A stretch of 64,000 bases of DNA from Pseudomonadota bacterium (GTDB lineage: Bacteria; Pseudomonadota; Gammaproteobacteria; Steroidobacterales; Steroidobacteraceae). Shown one piece after another: positions 33,162 through 41,762 of this stretch. The notes below the pieces were generated by a model that was not told where the DNA came from, ran no database searches, and saw only the letters and a program-made list of their open reading frames with translations. Both the position numbers and the translations under genes were made by a program. Numbering within the stretch: the first letter of the stretch is position 1; the number at the start of each line of letters is the position of its first letter. The DNA lies in the NCBI GenBank assembly GCA_023417315.1, contig JAEZFW010000036.1, positions 1-64,000 on the forward strand. Direction: 5' to 3'.

Positions 33162-34538
33162 TCAAATGCCATACGCCATCCGCAACAACTTGAGCGGATG
33201 GGCCGGTTCTTTGCCGCCTTCGAGGCCGGATTCGATTTGATGTCCGGCCATCGGGCAGTCGCTCGAATAGTAATCCGCTTCCGAGTCTGCAACTCGCCGC
33301 ATCACCGGGCGTCCGATCTTCATGGACACGTCGCGGAATTCGTGCTTTACGCCGTACGTCCCGTTGTGACCCGAGCACCGCTCGATCGGATCGACTTGTG
33401 TCTCGGGCACGAGCATCAAGATATCTCGAGTCTTGAGACCGAGATTCTGCACTCGGGTGTGGCAAGGTACGTGGTAGCTGATCTTGCCAAGCTTGCGGGA
33501 GAAATCGGTCCGCAACATCCCTGCGCGATAGCGGGCCCACAGATACTCGAAAGGGTCGAACATCGCGTCGCGCACCTTCTGCACGAGCGGATCTTCGGGA
33601 AACATCAGCGGCAGCTCCTGCTTGAACATGAGCGTGCACGACGGCACGGGAGTCACTATGTCCCAGCCTTCATCTACCCAACGCGCGAGCTCGGGGATGT
33701 TCTCGTTCTTGTATTTCTCGATGGTTTCGAGGTCTCCCACCTCGAGCTTCGGCATCCCGCAGCAACGCTCTTGTCGCGCAATCGTGACCGGAATGCCGTT
33801 GTGCTCGAACACAGCCACGAGATCTTCGCCAAGCGCTGGCTCGTTGCGGTTCCCGTAGCAAGTTGCGAACAGCACTACGCGGCCCTTCGTTTCCTCGCTG
33901 GGCTTTGCCTCGAGCGCTGGATGCTGTCGCGCGCGGTGGCGCTTGCGATACGTGTTGCTGTGATACTCCGGAATTGGCGCATCCGGATGCACGCCGAGCG
34001 TCTTGTCGAGCATCGAACGTCCGAACGCGGTCTTATTGACCGCATTCACAATCTCCGCGATCACTGGAATGCCCGCAATGCTGCCCACGGCATCCGTGGA
34101 GCCCAGAATCTTGTCGCGCGCGCGAACCGAATGATGTTTGAACTTATAGGCCTTCGCCCGCAGCATAAGATGGGGGAAGTCGACGTTCCACGGATGAGGA
34201 GGCACGTACGGGCACTTCGACATGTAGCACATGTCGCACAGGTAACAGTGGTCGACGACGTCCCAGTAAACCTTCTTGTCGACCGACTCGACCTCGCCGG
34301 TGCTCGACTCATCGACCGCATCGAAGAGCGTGGGGAAGGCGTTGCACAGATTGAAGCAGCGCCGACATCCGTGACAAATGTCGAAGATCCGTTCGAGCTC
34401 TTTGAAGAGCGATTGCTCGTTGAGGTAATCCGGGTTCTTCCACGCAATCGGATGTCGCGTTGGCGCCTCGAGACTGCCTTCGCGGGCCGGAGACGATGCA
34501 GGTTGCTTTGACACTCGAGAATCTCGGGAGGTGCTCAA
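33162..34538 (-). CDS. Heterodisulfide reductase-related iron-sulfur protein
   Basis: A 458-aa electron-transfer protein of the GlpC/HdrD type. Two [4Fe-4S] motifs lie near the N terminus (CHGCRRCFNLC at about 55 and CYLCDMCYMSKCP at about 97), followed by two cysteine-rich CCG-type domains (QERCCGMPKLE, PVPSC, HVPCHTRVQ, ERCSGHNGTYG, SSDCPMAGHQIESG). No transmembrane segment or flavin domain is visible, so it needs a partner. Neighbouring rubrerythrin and DUF3501 genes form a recurring trio; electron delivery to rubrerythrin is my inference. Confidence 0.88.
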   Translation of the reverse strand: MSTSRDSRVSKQPASSPAREGSLEAPTRHPIAWKNPDYLNEQSLFKELERIFDICHGCRRCFNLCNAFPTLFDAVDESSTGEVESVDKKVYWDVVDHCYLCDMCYMSKCPYVPPHPWNVDFPHLMLRAKAYKFKHHSVRARDKILGSTDAVGSIAGIPVIAEIVNAVNKTAFGRSMLDKTLGVHPDAPIPEYHSNTYRKRHRARQHPALEAKPSEETKGRVVLFATCYGNRNEPALGEDLVAVFEHNGIPVTIARQERCCGMPKLEVGDLETIEKYKNENIPELARWVDEGWDIVTPVPSCTLMFKQELPLMFPEDPLVQKVRDAMFDPFEYLWARYRAGMLRTDFSRKLGKISYHVPCHTRVQNLGLKTRDILMLVPETQVDPIERCSGHNGTYGVKHEFRDVSMKIGRPVMRRVADSEADYYSSDCPMAGHQIESGLEGGKEPAHPLKLLRMAYGI

Positions 34539-34608
34539 GGACCTCGAAGCAGGCGTGCGTCAGGAGCTCTGCATGAGCCCGTCGCACAAGTCACGCGCAA
34601 CAAATCAT

Positions 34609-34632
34609 CGAGGGCTGACAGTTCAGCCCTCG
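34609..34632. terminator. Hairpin between rubrerythrin and Fe-S protein genes
   Basis: A perfect 10-bp stem CGAGGGCTGA / TCAGCCCTCG with loop CAGT. Reading the minus strand it is followed by ATGATTTGTTG, a poor U tract, so it may attenuate rather than stop transcription between rubrerythrin and the downstream genes. Confidence 0.55.
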
Positions 34633-34653
34633 ACCGAAGCACGTCGCTAGCTG

Positions 34654-35070
34654 CTACAGCGTATCCAGCGCTTTCTGGAAGCGGTTCGCGTGCGAACGCT
34701 CCGCCTTCGCGAGCGTCTCGAACCAATCCGCGATCTCATCGAATCCTTCGTCGCGCGCTTGCTTCGCCATACCCGGGTACATGTCGGTGTACTCGTGCGT
34801 CTCACCAGCAATGGCAGCCTTCAGGTTTGCATCGGTCGCACCGATCGGCAGACCGGTCGCCGGATCGCCCACGGCTTCGAGGTACTCGAGATGCCCATGC
34901 GCATGGCCCGTCTCACCTTCGGCCGTCGAACGAAACACAGCGGCGACGTCGTTGTAACCCTCGACATCCGCCTTCGCTGCGAAATACAAGTAGCGGCGAT
35001 TGGCCTGTGACTCACCGGCAAACGCGTCCTTGAGATTCTTCTCCGTATTCGTGCCCTTCAGATTCTTCAT
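34654..35070 (-). CDS. Rubrerythrin (di-iron domain only)
   Basis: A 138-aa ferritin-like protein that reduces hydrogen peroxide at a di-iron site. Glu/His ligands appear in FAGESQANRRYLYF, TAEGETGHAHGHLEYL, AGETHEYTDMY and AERSHANRFQKAL. The C-terminal rubredoxin domain found in classical rubrerythrins is absent, so reducing power must come from another protein, plausibly the Fe-S protein encoded next. It is the first gene of a minus-strand trio; its 5' region faces xseB and contains an inverted repeat at 35188-35202. Confidence 0.93.
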   Translation of the reverse strand: MKNLKGTNTEKNLKDAFAGESQANRRYLYFAAKADVEGYNDVAAVFRSTAEGETGHAHGHLEYLEAVGDPATGLPIGATDANLKAAIAGETHEYTDMYPGMAKQARDEGFDEIADWFETLAKAERSHANRFQKALDTL

Positions 35071-35187
35071 TGCGGAACCCTCGCTGATAGACGAAAACCA
35101 AAGTACGTGCCTTCGAGGCGGCTCCCGTGCGCCGCCTTGTGCCGACCCCCGAACTCACCGTATCTGAAGAGCATCGGAACTCAGCCC

Positions 35188-35202
35188 TTAGACCTAGTCT
35201 AA
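35188..35202. promoter_or_regulatory. Inverted-repeat candidate operator
   Basis: TTAGAC-CTA-GTCTAA is a perfect dyad in the divergent region between rubrerythrin and xseB, about 118 bp upstream of the rubrerythrin start. Flanking CTCAG and CTGAG form a second, off-centre pair. The setting would suit an Fe-S- or redox-sensing regulator, but no regulator gene is nearby and I do not recognise a specific consensus. Confidence 0.4.
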
Positions 35203-35337
35203 CTGAGGCAAAATCTATGCTCCAGGGCGGAGCAAGTCAACGTCGGTAAGACGCGATCGACACCGATCGATTTGACCGCTCCTAAATGCCACTGCAAGCT
35301 TGCGCCACTTCGCGACGCTCACGCCGTAACCTCGACA

Positions 35338-35619
35338 GTGAATACTCCCAGATCGAAACCGACCGAAGACAATCCCGCAGCTCCCGATTTCGAACGGTCG
35401 CTTGCCGAATTGGAAGCGATCGTGGAAAAGCTCGAGCAGGGTGAGCTGAGCCTCGAAGAGTCGCTGCAACAATTCGAACGCGGGGTACAGCTCACGCGCG
35501 CGTGCCAGACTGCGCTGAAAGAAGCGGAACAGAAGGTCGAGATCTTGCTGCGCAAGAGCGGCTCGCCGGAGCAAATGGATACGGCCGCATTCGAGGTCGA
35601 AGAAGACGACGAAGATTAG
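35338..35619 (+). CDS. xseB: Exodeoxyribonuclease VII small subunit
   Basis: Small helical subunit of exonuclease VII; it needs XseA, which is not in this window. Family core is DFERSLAELEAIVEKLEQGE, then LSLEESLQQFERGVQLTRAC. No ATG fits, and a GTG at 35338 gives 93 aa, near the normal length; the frame is open further upstream. Acidic tail EVEEDDED. It opens the xseB-ispA-dxs series, a conserved isoprenoid arrangement. Confidence 0.92.
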   Translation: MNTPRSKPTEDNPAAPDFERSLAELEAIVEKLEQGELSLEESLQQFERGVQLTRACQTALKEAEQKVEILLRKSGSPEQMDTAAFEVEEDDED

Positions 35620-35642
35620 CCGTGCACGCCTGACCTTCGATC

Positions 35643-36548
35643 GTGAGCACCATCGTCCCTTTTCCCGCTCGGCTCGCTGCGTGGCAGCGTCGCATCGATG
35701 AGCAGCTTTCGCTGCGCTTACCTCCTTCCGACAGCGAGCCGAAGAGACTGCACGAAGCGATGCGCTATAGCGCGCTTGGCGGCGGCAAACGCGTGCGCCC
35801 CGCGCTCGTGTACGCCACGGCCGACGCGTTCGGCATTCCTGAAACGCACGTCGATGGCGCAGCCTGTGCGGTCGAGCTCATTCACGTGTACTCATTGGTG
35901 CATGACGATCTGCCCGCGATGGACAATGACGATCTGCGGCGCGGACGCCCGACGTGCCACAAAGCCTTCGACGAAGCGACGGCTATCCTCGCGGGCGATG
36001 CGCTTCAGGTGCTCGCGTTCCAAACCCTCGTGAGCGGTGCGGGACTACCGGACGATTCGAACGTTCGTGTGCGGCTCGTGGAGCTTCTGGCGCAGGCGAG
36101 CGGCACTGCCGGCATGGCGGGGGGCCAGGCGCTCGACTTGGCTGCCATGGGCAAGCGCCTGTCGGTTCCGGATATTGAGGAAATGCACGCACGCAAGACC
36201 GGCGCGCTCATTCGCGCGTGCGTGCTAATGGGCGCAACGTGCGTACCCAAGCTGGCCTCCGCTACGCTGCGAGCGCTGGATGAATTCGCAACCTCGATCG
36301 GTCTTGCCTTTCAGATTCAAGACGACGTGCTCGACGTCGAAGGTGACCCCGCCACCTTAGGGAAGGCAGTCGGTGCGGACAGTGCCCTCAATAAGCCGAC
36401 GTATCCGTCCACCGTTGGCCTCGAAGCTGCGCACCGGCGCGTGCGCGAACTGCACGAGCGTGCGCTCCGCTCGTTGCGCTCGCTCGACCTCGCGCGCGTC
36501 GACTTACTGATCGAGATGTCGCACTGGCTCGTGCTGCGCCGGCACTAG
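35643..36548 (+). CDS. ispA: Farnesyl diphosphate synthase
   Basis: Trans-prenyltransferase that condenses IPP with DMAPP/GPP to farnesyl-PP for undecaprenyl-PP and quinone side chains. The 301-aa protein has the first aspartate-rich motif DDLPAMDNDD and the second QDDVLDVEGD, with GGGKRVRPAL near the N terminus. The start codon is GTG at 35643, 24 bp after the xseB stop codon. Confidence 0.96.
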   Translation: MSTIVPFPARLAAWQRRIDEQLSLRLPPSDSEPKRLHEAMRYSALGGGKRVRPALVYATADAFGIPETHVDGAACAVELIHVYSLVHDDLPAMDNDDLRRGRPTCHKAFDEATAILAGDALQVLAFQTLVSGAGLPDDSNVRVRLVELLAQASGTAGMAGGQALDLAAMGKRLSVPDIEEMHARKTGALIRACVLMGATCVPKLASATLRALDEFATSIGLAFQIQDDVLDVEGDPATLGKAVGADSALNKPTYPSTVGLEAAHRRVRELHERALRSLRSLDLARVDLLIEMSHWLVLRRH

Positions 36549-36761
36549 CATTCGGATTTTTCGCTGTTTTCAATGAGTTCGCTCGCGCGCGAACCGCAAG
36601 AGAAGCGGCGATTGCTGCCTCTCCAACGTCCACGTTTCCTGTAAACTCTCGCGCCGTCATGGTTCTGTCATGATTCGGCCGACGCCAAGCCCTGATCAGC
36701 CCACCTTCGCCCACTGTCCTCCAAGACACTCGCACGAGATTCGCCTTCGTCGAATACCAGC

Positions 36762-38648
36762 ATGAATGCCGGCTCATCGTACCCGCTGATCTCCGCGATC
36801 GACTCCCCCGCCGACCTGCGCAAGTTGCCGGCTTCCGAGTTAGAGAACGTCTCAGCCGAGTTGCGCCAATACATGATCGAAACGGTGAGCCAGATGGGCG
36901 GCCACTTCGCCGCTGGCTTGGGTGCCGTCGAGCTCACGGTCGCGTTGCACTACGTATTCGACACGCCGCGCGATCGCTTGGTGTGGGACGTCGGTCACCA
37001 AGCGTATCCGCATAAGGTTCTGACCGGGCGACGCAATCAACTGAAGACGATCAAGTGCAAGGCGGGACTCGCCCCCTTCCCTACTCGCGCCGAAAGCCCG
37101 TACGACACCTTCGGTGTCGGGCATTCGAGCACCTCGATCAGCGCGGCACTCGGCATGGCCATCGCTGCTGCACGCAACAACGAGCCTCGCCGAGTGGTCG
37201 CCGTCATCGGCGACGGCGCAATGAGCGCCGGAATGGCATTTGAAGCGCTGAATCACGCCGGGAGTTTGGACGTCGACATGCTCGTCGTACTGAACGACAA
37301 CGACATGTCCATCTCGGAGAACGTGGGAGCGTTCTCGAATTACTTCGCTCGCGTGCTCTCTGGCAAGTTGTACGCGACGCTGCGCGAGGGCAGCAAGAAA
37401 GTTCTGAAGCGCATGCCCACCGTGTGGGAGCTTGCACGTCGTTCCGAAGAGCACATGAAGGGCATGGTGTTACCGGGCACGATCTTCGAGGAGCTCGGCT
37501 TCAACTACATCGGCCCGGTCGACGGGCACGACGTCGGCGCGCTCGTGGCCACCCTCAAGAACTTGCGCGATCTGAAGGGCCCGCAGTTCCTGCACGTGAT
37601 CACGCGCAAGGGCAAAGGGTATGCGCCCGCGGAAGCTGACCCGATCAAGTGGCACGGTCCGGGTCCTTTCGACCCCAAGAGCGGAGTGATCTTCAAAGAG
37701 AAAGCGACCGGCCCGAGCTATTCGCAGGTCTTCGGGCAATGGGTCTGCGATATGGCCGCTGCGGATCCGAAAGTGGTCGCGATCACGCCTGCGATGCGCG
37801 AGGGATCGGGGCTCGTCGAATATTCCAAGCGCTTCCCGGACCGCTACTTCGACGTCGCGATCGCCGAGCAGCACGCAGTCACGCTTGCGGCGGGAATGGC
37901 TTGCGATGGCTTGAAGCCCATTGTCGCGATCTACTCCACGTTCTTGCAGCGCGCGTACGATCAGTTGATCCACGACGTCGCGCTTCAGAACTTGCCCGTA
38001 ACCTTCGCGGTGGATCGCGCCGGACTCGTGGGCGGCGATGGTGCCACTCATCAGGGCAGCTATGACTTGTCCTATCTGCGCTGCATTCCGAATCTGCTCC
38101 TCATGGCGCCAGCGGACGAGAACGAATGCAGACAGATGCTGTTCACCGCCGTGCAATCGGGGATGCCTGCCGCCGTTCGTTACCCGCGTGGACAAGGGCC
38201 CGGTGCGGTCATCGAGAAGACGATGCAAGAGCTGCCGATCGGCAAAGCGCAGGTACGACGCGAAGGCCGCGGCGGACTTGCGATCATCGGCGTTGGCGCA
38301 ATGGTGCCTGCTTGCGAGCAGATCGCAGCGAGCCTCGATGCAACGCTCGTCAATCTGCGTTTCGTCAAACCTCTGGACGAAGACACACTCATGCACATCG
38401 CGAGCACGCATCGTGCGATCGTGACCGTCGAAGAAAATGTCGTGGCCGGTGGCGCAGGTAGTGCGATCGGCGAGTTGCTCGCGGCCAATCGTTGCGATCT
38501 ACCTCTCTTGCATCTGGGCATACCCGATCGATTCATCGAGCACGGCTCGCGTGAAGATTGCCTGGTCGCGGCGGGCCTCGACCTTACGTCGATCGAAGCA
38601 GCCATCACGCGCTGGTGGCGCGTGCCGGCGCGAGCGGCAGCATCTTAA
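36762..38648 (+). CDS. dxs: 1-Deoxy-D-xylulose-5-phosphate synthase
   Basis: Thiamine-diphosphate enzyme joining pyruvate and glyceraldehyde 3-phosphate at the entry of the MEP isoprenoid pathway. The 628-aa protein shows the ThDP site GDGAMSAGMAFEALN, the conserved DVGHQAYPHK, the catalytic Glu region in IAEQHAVTLAAG and the DRAG motif FAVDRAGLVGGDG. It follows ispA by 213 bp; that gap contains no recognisable gene. Confidence 0.98.
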   Translation: MNAGSSYPLISAIDSPADLRKLPASELENVSAELRQYMIETVSQMGGHFAAGLGAVELTVALHYVFDTPRDRLVWDVGHQAYPHKVLTGRRNQLKTIKCKAGLAPFPTRAESPYDTFGVGHSSTSISAALGMAIAAARNNEPRRVVAVIGDGAMSAGMAFEALNHAGSLDVDMLVVLNDNDMSISENVGAFSNYFARVLSGKLYATLREGSKKVLKRMPTVWELARRSEEHMKGMVLPGTIFEELGFNYIGPVDGHDVGALVATLKNLRDLKGPQFLHVITRKGKGYAPAEADPIKWHGPGPFDPKSGVIFKEKATGPSYSQVFGQWVCDMAAADPKVVAITPAMREGSGLVEYSKRFPDRYFDVAIAEQHAVTLAAGMACDGLKPIVAIYSTFLQRAYDQLIHDVALQNLPVTFAVDRAGLVGGDGATHQGSYDLSYLRCIPNLLLMAPADENECRQMLFTAVQSGMPAAVRYPRGQGPGAVIEKTMQELPIGKAQVRREGRGGLAIIGVGAMVPACEQIAASLDATLVNLRFVKPLDEDTLMHIASTHRAIVTVEENVVAGGAGSAIGELLAANRCDLPLLHLGIPDRFIEHGSREDCLVAAGLDLTSIEAAITRWWRVPARAAAS

Positions 38649-38709
38649 GCTCGCGGAGCGAGCTCAAGAGTGACGGGTGAGGAGCAAGCGTCACTCGGCA
38701 CCCGTCGCG
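38649..38709. repeat. Two small hairpins after dxs
   Basis: GCTCGCGGAGCGAGC (38649-38663) begins at the dxs stop codon, followed by GTGACGGGTGA paired with TCACTCGGCACCCGTCGC around the tip GGAGCAAGCG. Neither is followed by a T run. The second has the iterated-word look (GTGACGGGTGA) but only one or two units. Confidence 0.5.
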
Positions 38710-38808
38710 TACGTTCACGAATCTGTTTCCAGCCGGCACACGGGTGCTCCCGTACCCTTGCTTTATACTGCTGCCGTCCCCAGTTGGTGGGTTTACCTCA
38801 GAACTCTC

Positions 38809-39666
38809 ATGGCCACTCGCTCCTCCAATACCCTGCCACCCGTCGAAGACGCCATCGAGGACGTCCAGGGACGCGCGGATTCACGGCGAATTCCGATCAA
38901 CAAGGTCGGAATCAAGGATATCTATCATCCCGTGCGCGTGAAGGATCGCTCTCGGGGCGAGCAGCACACGATCGCGAGCTTCAACATGTACGTGGCCCTG
39001 CCCCACGATTTCAAGGGCACGCACATGTCGCGGTTCGTCGAGCTACTGCATCGAAATGAACGCGAGATCTCGGTCGAGTCGTTCCGAGACATCCTCATCG
39101 AGATGACTGAGAAGCTCGATGCGGAGTCCGGACACATCGAAATGGACTTCCCTTATTTCGTCATGAAGAAGGCGCCCATCTCGGGTGTCGAAAGTCTCAT
39201 GGACTACAAGGCCTCGTTGATCGGGGAGTTTCACGAAGGCAAGGTCGAGCTATGGCTGAAGGTCGTCGTTGCCGCGACGAGCCTATGCCCCTGCTCCAAG
39301 CGCATCTCGAATTACGGAGCGCACAATCAACGATCGCACATCACGATCAAGGCGCGCCTCGAAGGACACATGTGGTTGGAGGAGCTGATCGATATCGCGG
39401 AGCAAGAAGCCTCGTGCGAGGTGTACGGCATTCTGAAGCGCCCCGATGAGAAATACGTGACGGAGCGCGCGTATGACAATCCGAAGTTCGTCGAGGACAT
39501 CGTTCGCGATGTCGCCGTGCGCCTGAACAAGGAAGACCGCGTGCGCGCTTACACCGTCGAAGCGGAAAATTTCGAGTCCATCCACAATCACTCGGCCTAT
39601 GCTTTGATCGAGAAGGACAAGGATGTAGAAGCGCGCGAGGAGCTCAGCGCGAATCTTTCCCTCTAA
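38809..39666 (+). CDS. folE2: GTP cyclohydrolase FolE2 (type IB)
   Basis: Converts GTP to dihydroneopterin triphosphate for folate; the IB type can use metals other than zinc. The 285-aa protein has the family active-site segment SLCPCSKRIS and nearby GAHNQRSHITI, and SHYPVRVKDR-like residues early (IYHPVRVKDR). The ATG at 38809 gives a family-like N terminus; the frame is open 132 bp upstream, but that part looks untranslated and contains TATACT, a possible -10 box. Some bacteria keep it as a zinc-limitation paralogue; no Zur-like site was recognised here. Confidence 0.94.
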   Translation: MATRSSNTLPPVEDAIEDVQGRADSRRIPINKVGIKDIYHPVRVKDRSRGEQHTIASFNMYVALPHDFKGTHMSRFVELLHRNEREISVESFRDILIEMTEKLDAESGHIEMDFPYFVMKKAPISGVESLMDYKASLIGEFHEGKVELWLKVVVAATSLCPCSKRISNYGAHNQRSHITIKARLEGHMWLEELIDIAEQEASCEVYGILKRPDEKYVTERAYDNPKFVEDIVRDVAVRLNKEDRVRAYTVEAENFESIHNHSAYALIEKDKDVEAREELSANLSL

Positions 39667-39668
39667 CG

Positions 39669-39790
39669 GGCCACCTGGCTGCTGGCAACTGGCCTCTGGC
39701 CAGAGATTCGCTGCGGCTCGCGCGAAAGTAGTTTTCGAACTGCAACTGCTGAAGGGCTTGGAGATTTACTGGCAGCTGCCGAAGGTGGCC
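39669..39790. repeat. Iterated-word hairpin, word GCTGG/ACTGGCC
   Basis: Downstream of folE2. Left arm GGGCCACCTGGCTGCTGGCA with ACTGGCCTCTGGCCAG; right arm CTGGCAGCTGCCGAAGGTGG with CC. The interior holds GCGCGAAAGTAGTTTTCG and GCAACTGCTG. It lies just before the bidirectional terminator at 39801. Confidence 0.7.
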
Positions 39791-39800
39791 CTGCCCCCCC

Positions 39801-39834
39801 AAAAAAAAGGCCGGGTCACTGCCCGGCTTCTTCT
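39801..39834. terminator. Bidirectional rho-independent terminator
   Basis: GCCGGGTCACTGCCCGGC stem-loop flanked by eight A on the left and TTCTTCT on the right. Read on the minus strand it ends in eight T and should stop transcripts of the kinase/cNMP gene; on the plus strand it serves folE2 less strongly. It is the clearest intrinsic terminator between protein genes in the window. Confidence 0.88.
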
Positions 39835-39938
39835 ACGATCATTCTTCTTGGCGCGTACTCCGCTGACATTTCCGCGTAGGCGGAATGGATCGGCTTGTTT
39901 TTGGTCTCCGACTAACCACTAATCACTAATCACTTCTC

Positions 39939-41243
39939 TCATGAGGGACTCTGCAGCCGGCTGATCAGGCTGCGCAGGAACACTTTGTTGAAGCGCAACT
40001 GGCAGGCGGCGGAGCTCTGCTCGAGCAGCGTCGAGCTGACCTTCATCAGCGTTACGGCGCTGAGCGCTTTGATCGTCGCGAGACGCTTGGCGCCTCGCAC
40101 ATAACTCGTCTCGCCGAAGCAGTCGCCTTCATCCAACTGGCCCACTGGGTTGCCCCCGCGCATCACCGCCACGCTGCCGGAGACGATGACGTAGAAGCGA
40201 TCGTCCATCTCGCCTTCCTTGACGATCTCCTCGCCTTCTTCATAGTCCTGCCACGTGCTTGCGCGCAGCACCTCGAGAATCTCCGCCTGGGAGAAGTCGT
40301 GGAAGAACTTGAGCGTGCGCAGAATCGAGAACTGTTCCTGGCGATCGAGCTTCGATGAACCTTCGCGCAGCGTCTGATGCACGCGAGTGAGATCGGCTGC
40401 GAGCTCGAGCCCGTTGCGGTAGCGCTTGGCCGGATCCTTGTGCAAGGACTTCGCAACGCAGTTCTCCAAGACTTCCGGAATCTCGGGGCGCAACGTGTGG
40501 ATGGGCTGCGCGGTCGCGTACACGATTTGGTGGAGAAGCTTCGAGAGATTGCCGCCGCGGAATGGGCGGTACCCCGTCAGAAGCTCGTACATGACCGCCC
40601 CGAGGGAATACAGATCCGAGCGATTCGTGATCTCGAGCGACTGCACCTGCTCGGGCGACATATACGACGGGCTTCCCGCGATGCCTTCGATGCGAGAGAT
40701 CTCGGAATCGGAGACGAGCGCAATGCCGAAGTCGATCACGCGCACGTCATTCGCTTGCGTGAGCATCAAGTTGGAGGGCTTGATGTCGCGATGAATGACG
40801 CCGCGGCTGTGCGCGTAATGGAGCGCTTTGGCGCACTTGTACATGATCTCGACGACGTCATCGACCGGCAACAAGTTGTCCGGTTTGCAGTACGCCGACA
40901 GCGTGCGTGCGCCGTGCACATGCTCGGTAACGATGTAGTAGTGGCCGTCTTCCTCGCCCGCATCGAAAATCGGCAGGATGTTCGGATGCTGCAGCATGCC
41001 GACCATGTGCGCTTCGGAGAGGAACATCTTGCGCGTGACACGCGCGCGATCCTCGTCGTGCGATTCGAGATTGTAGACTTTGATCGCGACGTCACGCCGA
41101 TAGTACGGATCGTGCGACAGATAGACGACGCCTGTGCTCCCCCGCCCGACCTCCTTGACGATGACGTACTTCCCAATGCGCTCGGGAATGCGCTGCTCGC
41201 GCGGCGCGGTGCGCTGTGTCATCTGGGCGCTCGGTTGGTTCAC
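39939..41243 (-). CDS. Ser/Thr protein kinase fused to a cyclic-nucleotide-binding domain
   Basis: A 434-aa cytosolic protein. Residues about 23-290 form a Hanks kinase: glycine loop VGRGSTGVVYL, VAIKVY lysine, HRDIKPSN, DFGIAL, GSPSYMSPEQ and SDLYSLGAV. Residues about 310-425 look like a CRP-type cNMP-binding domain (FFHDFSQAEILEVL, EGEEIVKEGEMDDRFYVIVSGSVAV, LDEGDCFGETSYV), whose phosphate-binding cassette is recognisable but not fully canonical. A nucleotide-regulated kinase is the simplest reading. The start is GTG at 41243 (MNQPSAQ); an ATG at 41222 is possible. Immediately downstream of pgpA. Confidence 0.87.
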   Translation of the reverse strand: MNQPSAQMTQRTAPREQRIPERIGKYVIVKEVGRGSTGVVYLSHDPYYRRDVAIKVYNLESHDEDRARVTRKMFLSEAHMVGMLQHPNILPIFDAGEEDGHYYIVTEHVHGARTLSAYCKPDNLLPVDDVVEIMYKCAKALHYAHSRGVIHRDIKPSNLMLTQANDVRVIDFGIALVSDSEISRIEGIAGSPSYMSPEQVQSLEITNRSDLYSLGAVMYELLTGYRPFRGGNLSKLLHQIVYATAQPIHTLRPEIPEVLENCVAKSLHKDPAKRYRNGLELAADLTRVHQTLREGSSKLDRQEQFSILRTLKFFHDFSQAEILEVLRASTWQDYEEGEEIVKEGEMDDRFYVIVSGSVAVMRGGNPVGQLDEGDCFGETSYVRGAKRLATIKALSAVTLMKVSSTLLEQSSAACQLRFNKVFLRSLISRLQSPS

Positions 41244-41264
41244 GAGGTGATGGCGATCGCTGGC

Positions 41265-41744
41265 TTACAGTAGAAGTTTCACTCCGAGCAGGATCGCAGC
41301 CGCGAACAAGCCCGCAATGATGTCATCGAGGATAATTCCGAGCCCGCCGCGGAGACTGTGATCAGCCTCCCGGATCGGCGAGGGCTTCACGATGTCGAAG
41401 AAGCGAAACAGCACAAAACCCGCGGCGAGCCAAGCGGGTTCTGCCGGAGCTGCCAACATCGTCACGGTATATCCCGCGATTTCATCCCAAACGATCGCGG
41501 GATGATCGTGAACCCCTAACTTGCGTGCGCTTGCACCGCATATGTAGATACCTGCGACGAACGCGACCAATGCGAACACAAGGTGCACGACCCAACCGAA
41601 CTGTGCCACGAGCAAGACGATCGGTACTGCGATCAGCGTCCCGAACGTACCCGGTGCATAGGGACTCAAGCCCGCGCCGAACCCGAATGCGAGCAGATGA
41701 ACAGGATCGCGCAGTAATCCCACCCGAATGATGGTCGTCGTCAT
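41265..41744 (-). CDS. pgpA: Phosphatidylglycerophosphatase A
   Basis: Inner-membrane phosphatase completing phosphatidylglycerol synthesis. The 159-aa protein has the conserved GAGLSPYAPGTFGTLIA, WDEIAGY and FRFFDIVKPSPI motifs and three to four hydrophobic segments. It lies 18 bp after thiL, as in the usual nusB-thiL-pgpA string. Confidence 0.95.
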   Translation of the reverse strand: MTTTIIRVGLLRDPVHLLAFGFGAGLSPYAPGTFGTLIAVPIVLLVAQFGWVVHLVFALVAFVAGIYICGASARKLGVHDHPAIVWDEIAGYTVTMLAAPAEPAWLAAGFVLFRFFDIVKPSPIREADHSLRGGLGIILDDIIAGLFAAAILLGVKLLL

Positions 41745-41762
41745 TCTCGTTGACCGCGAGCG

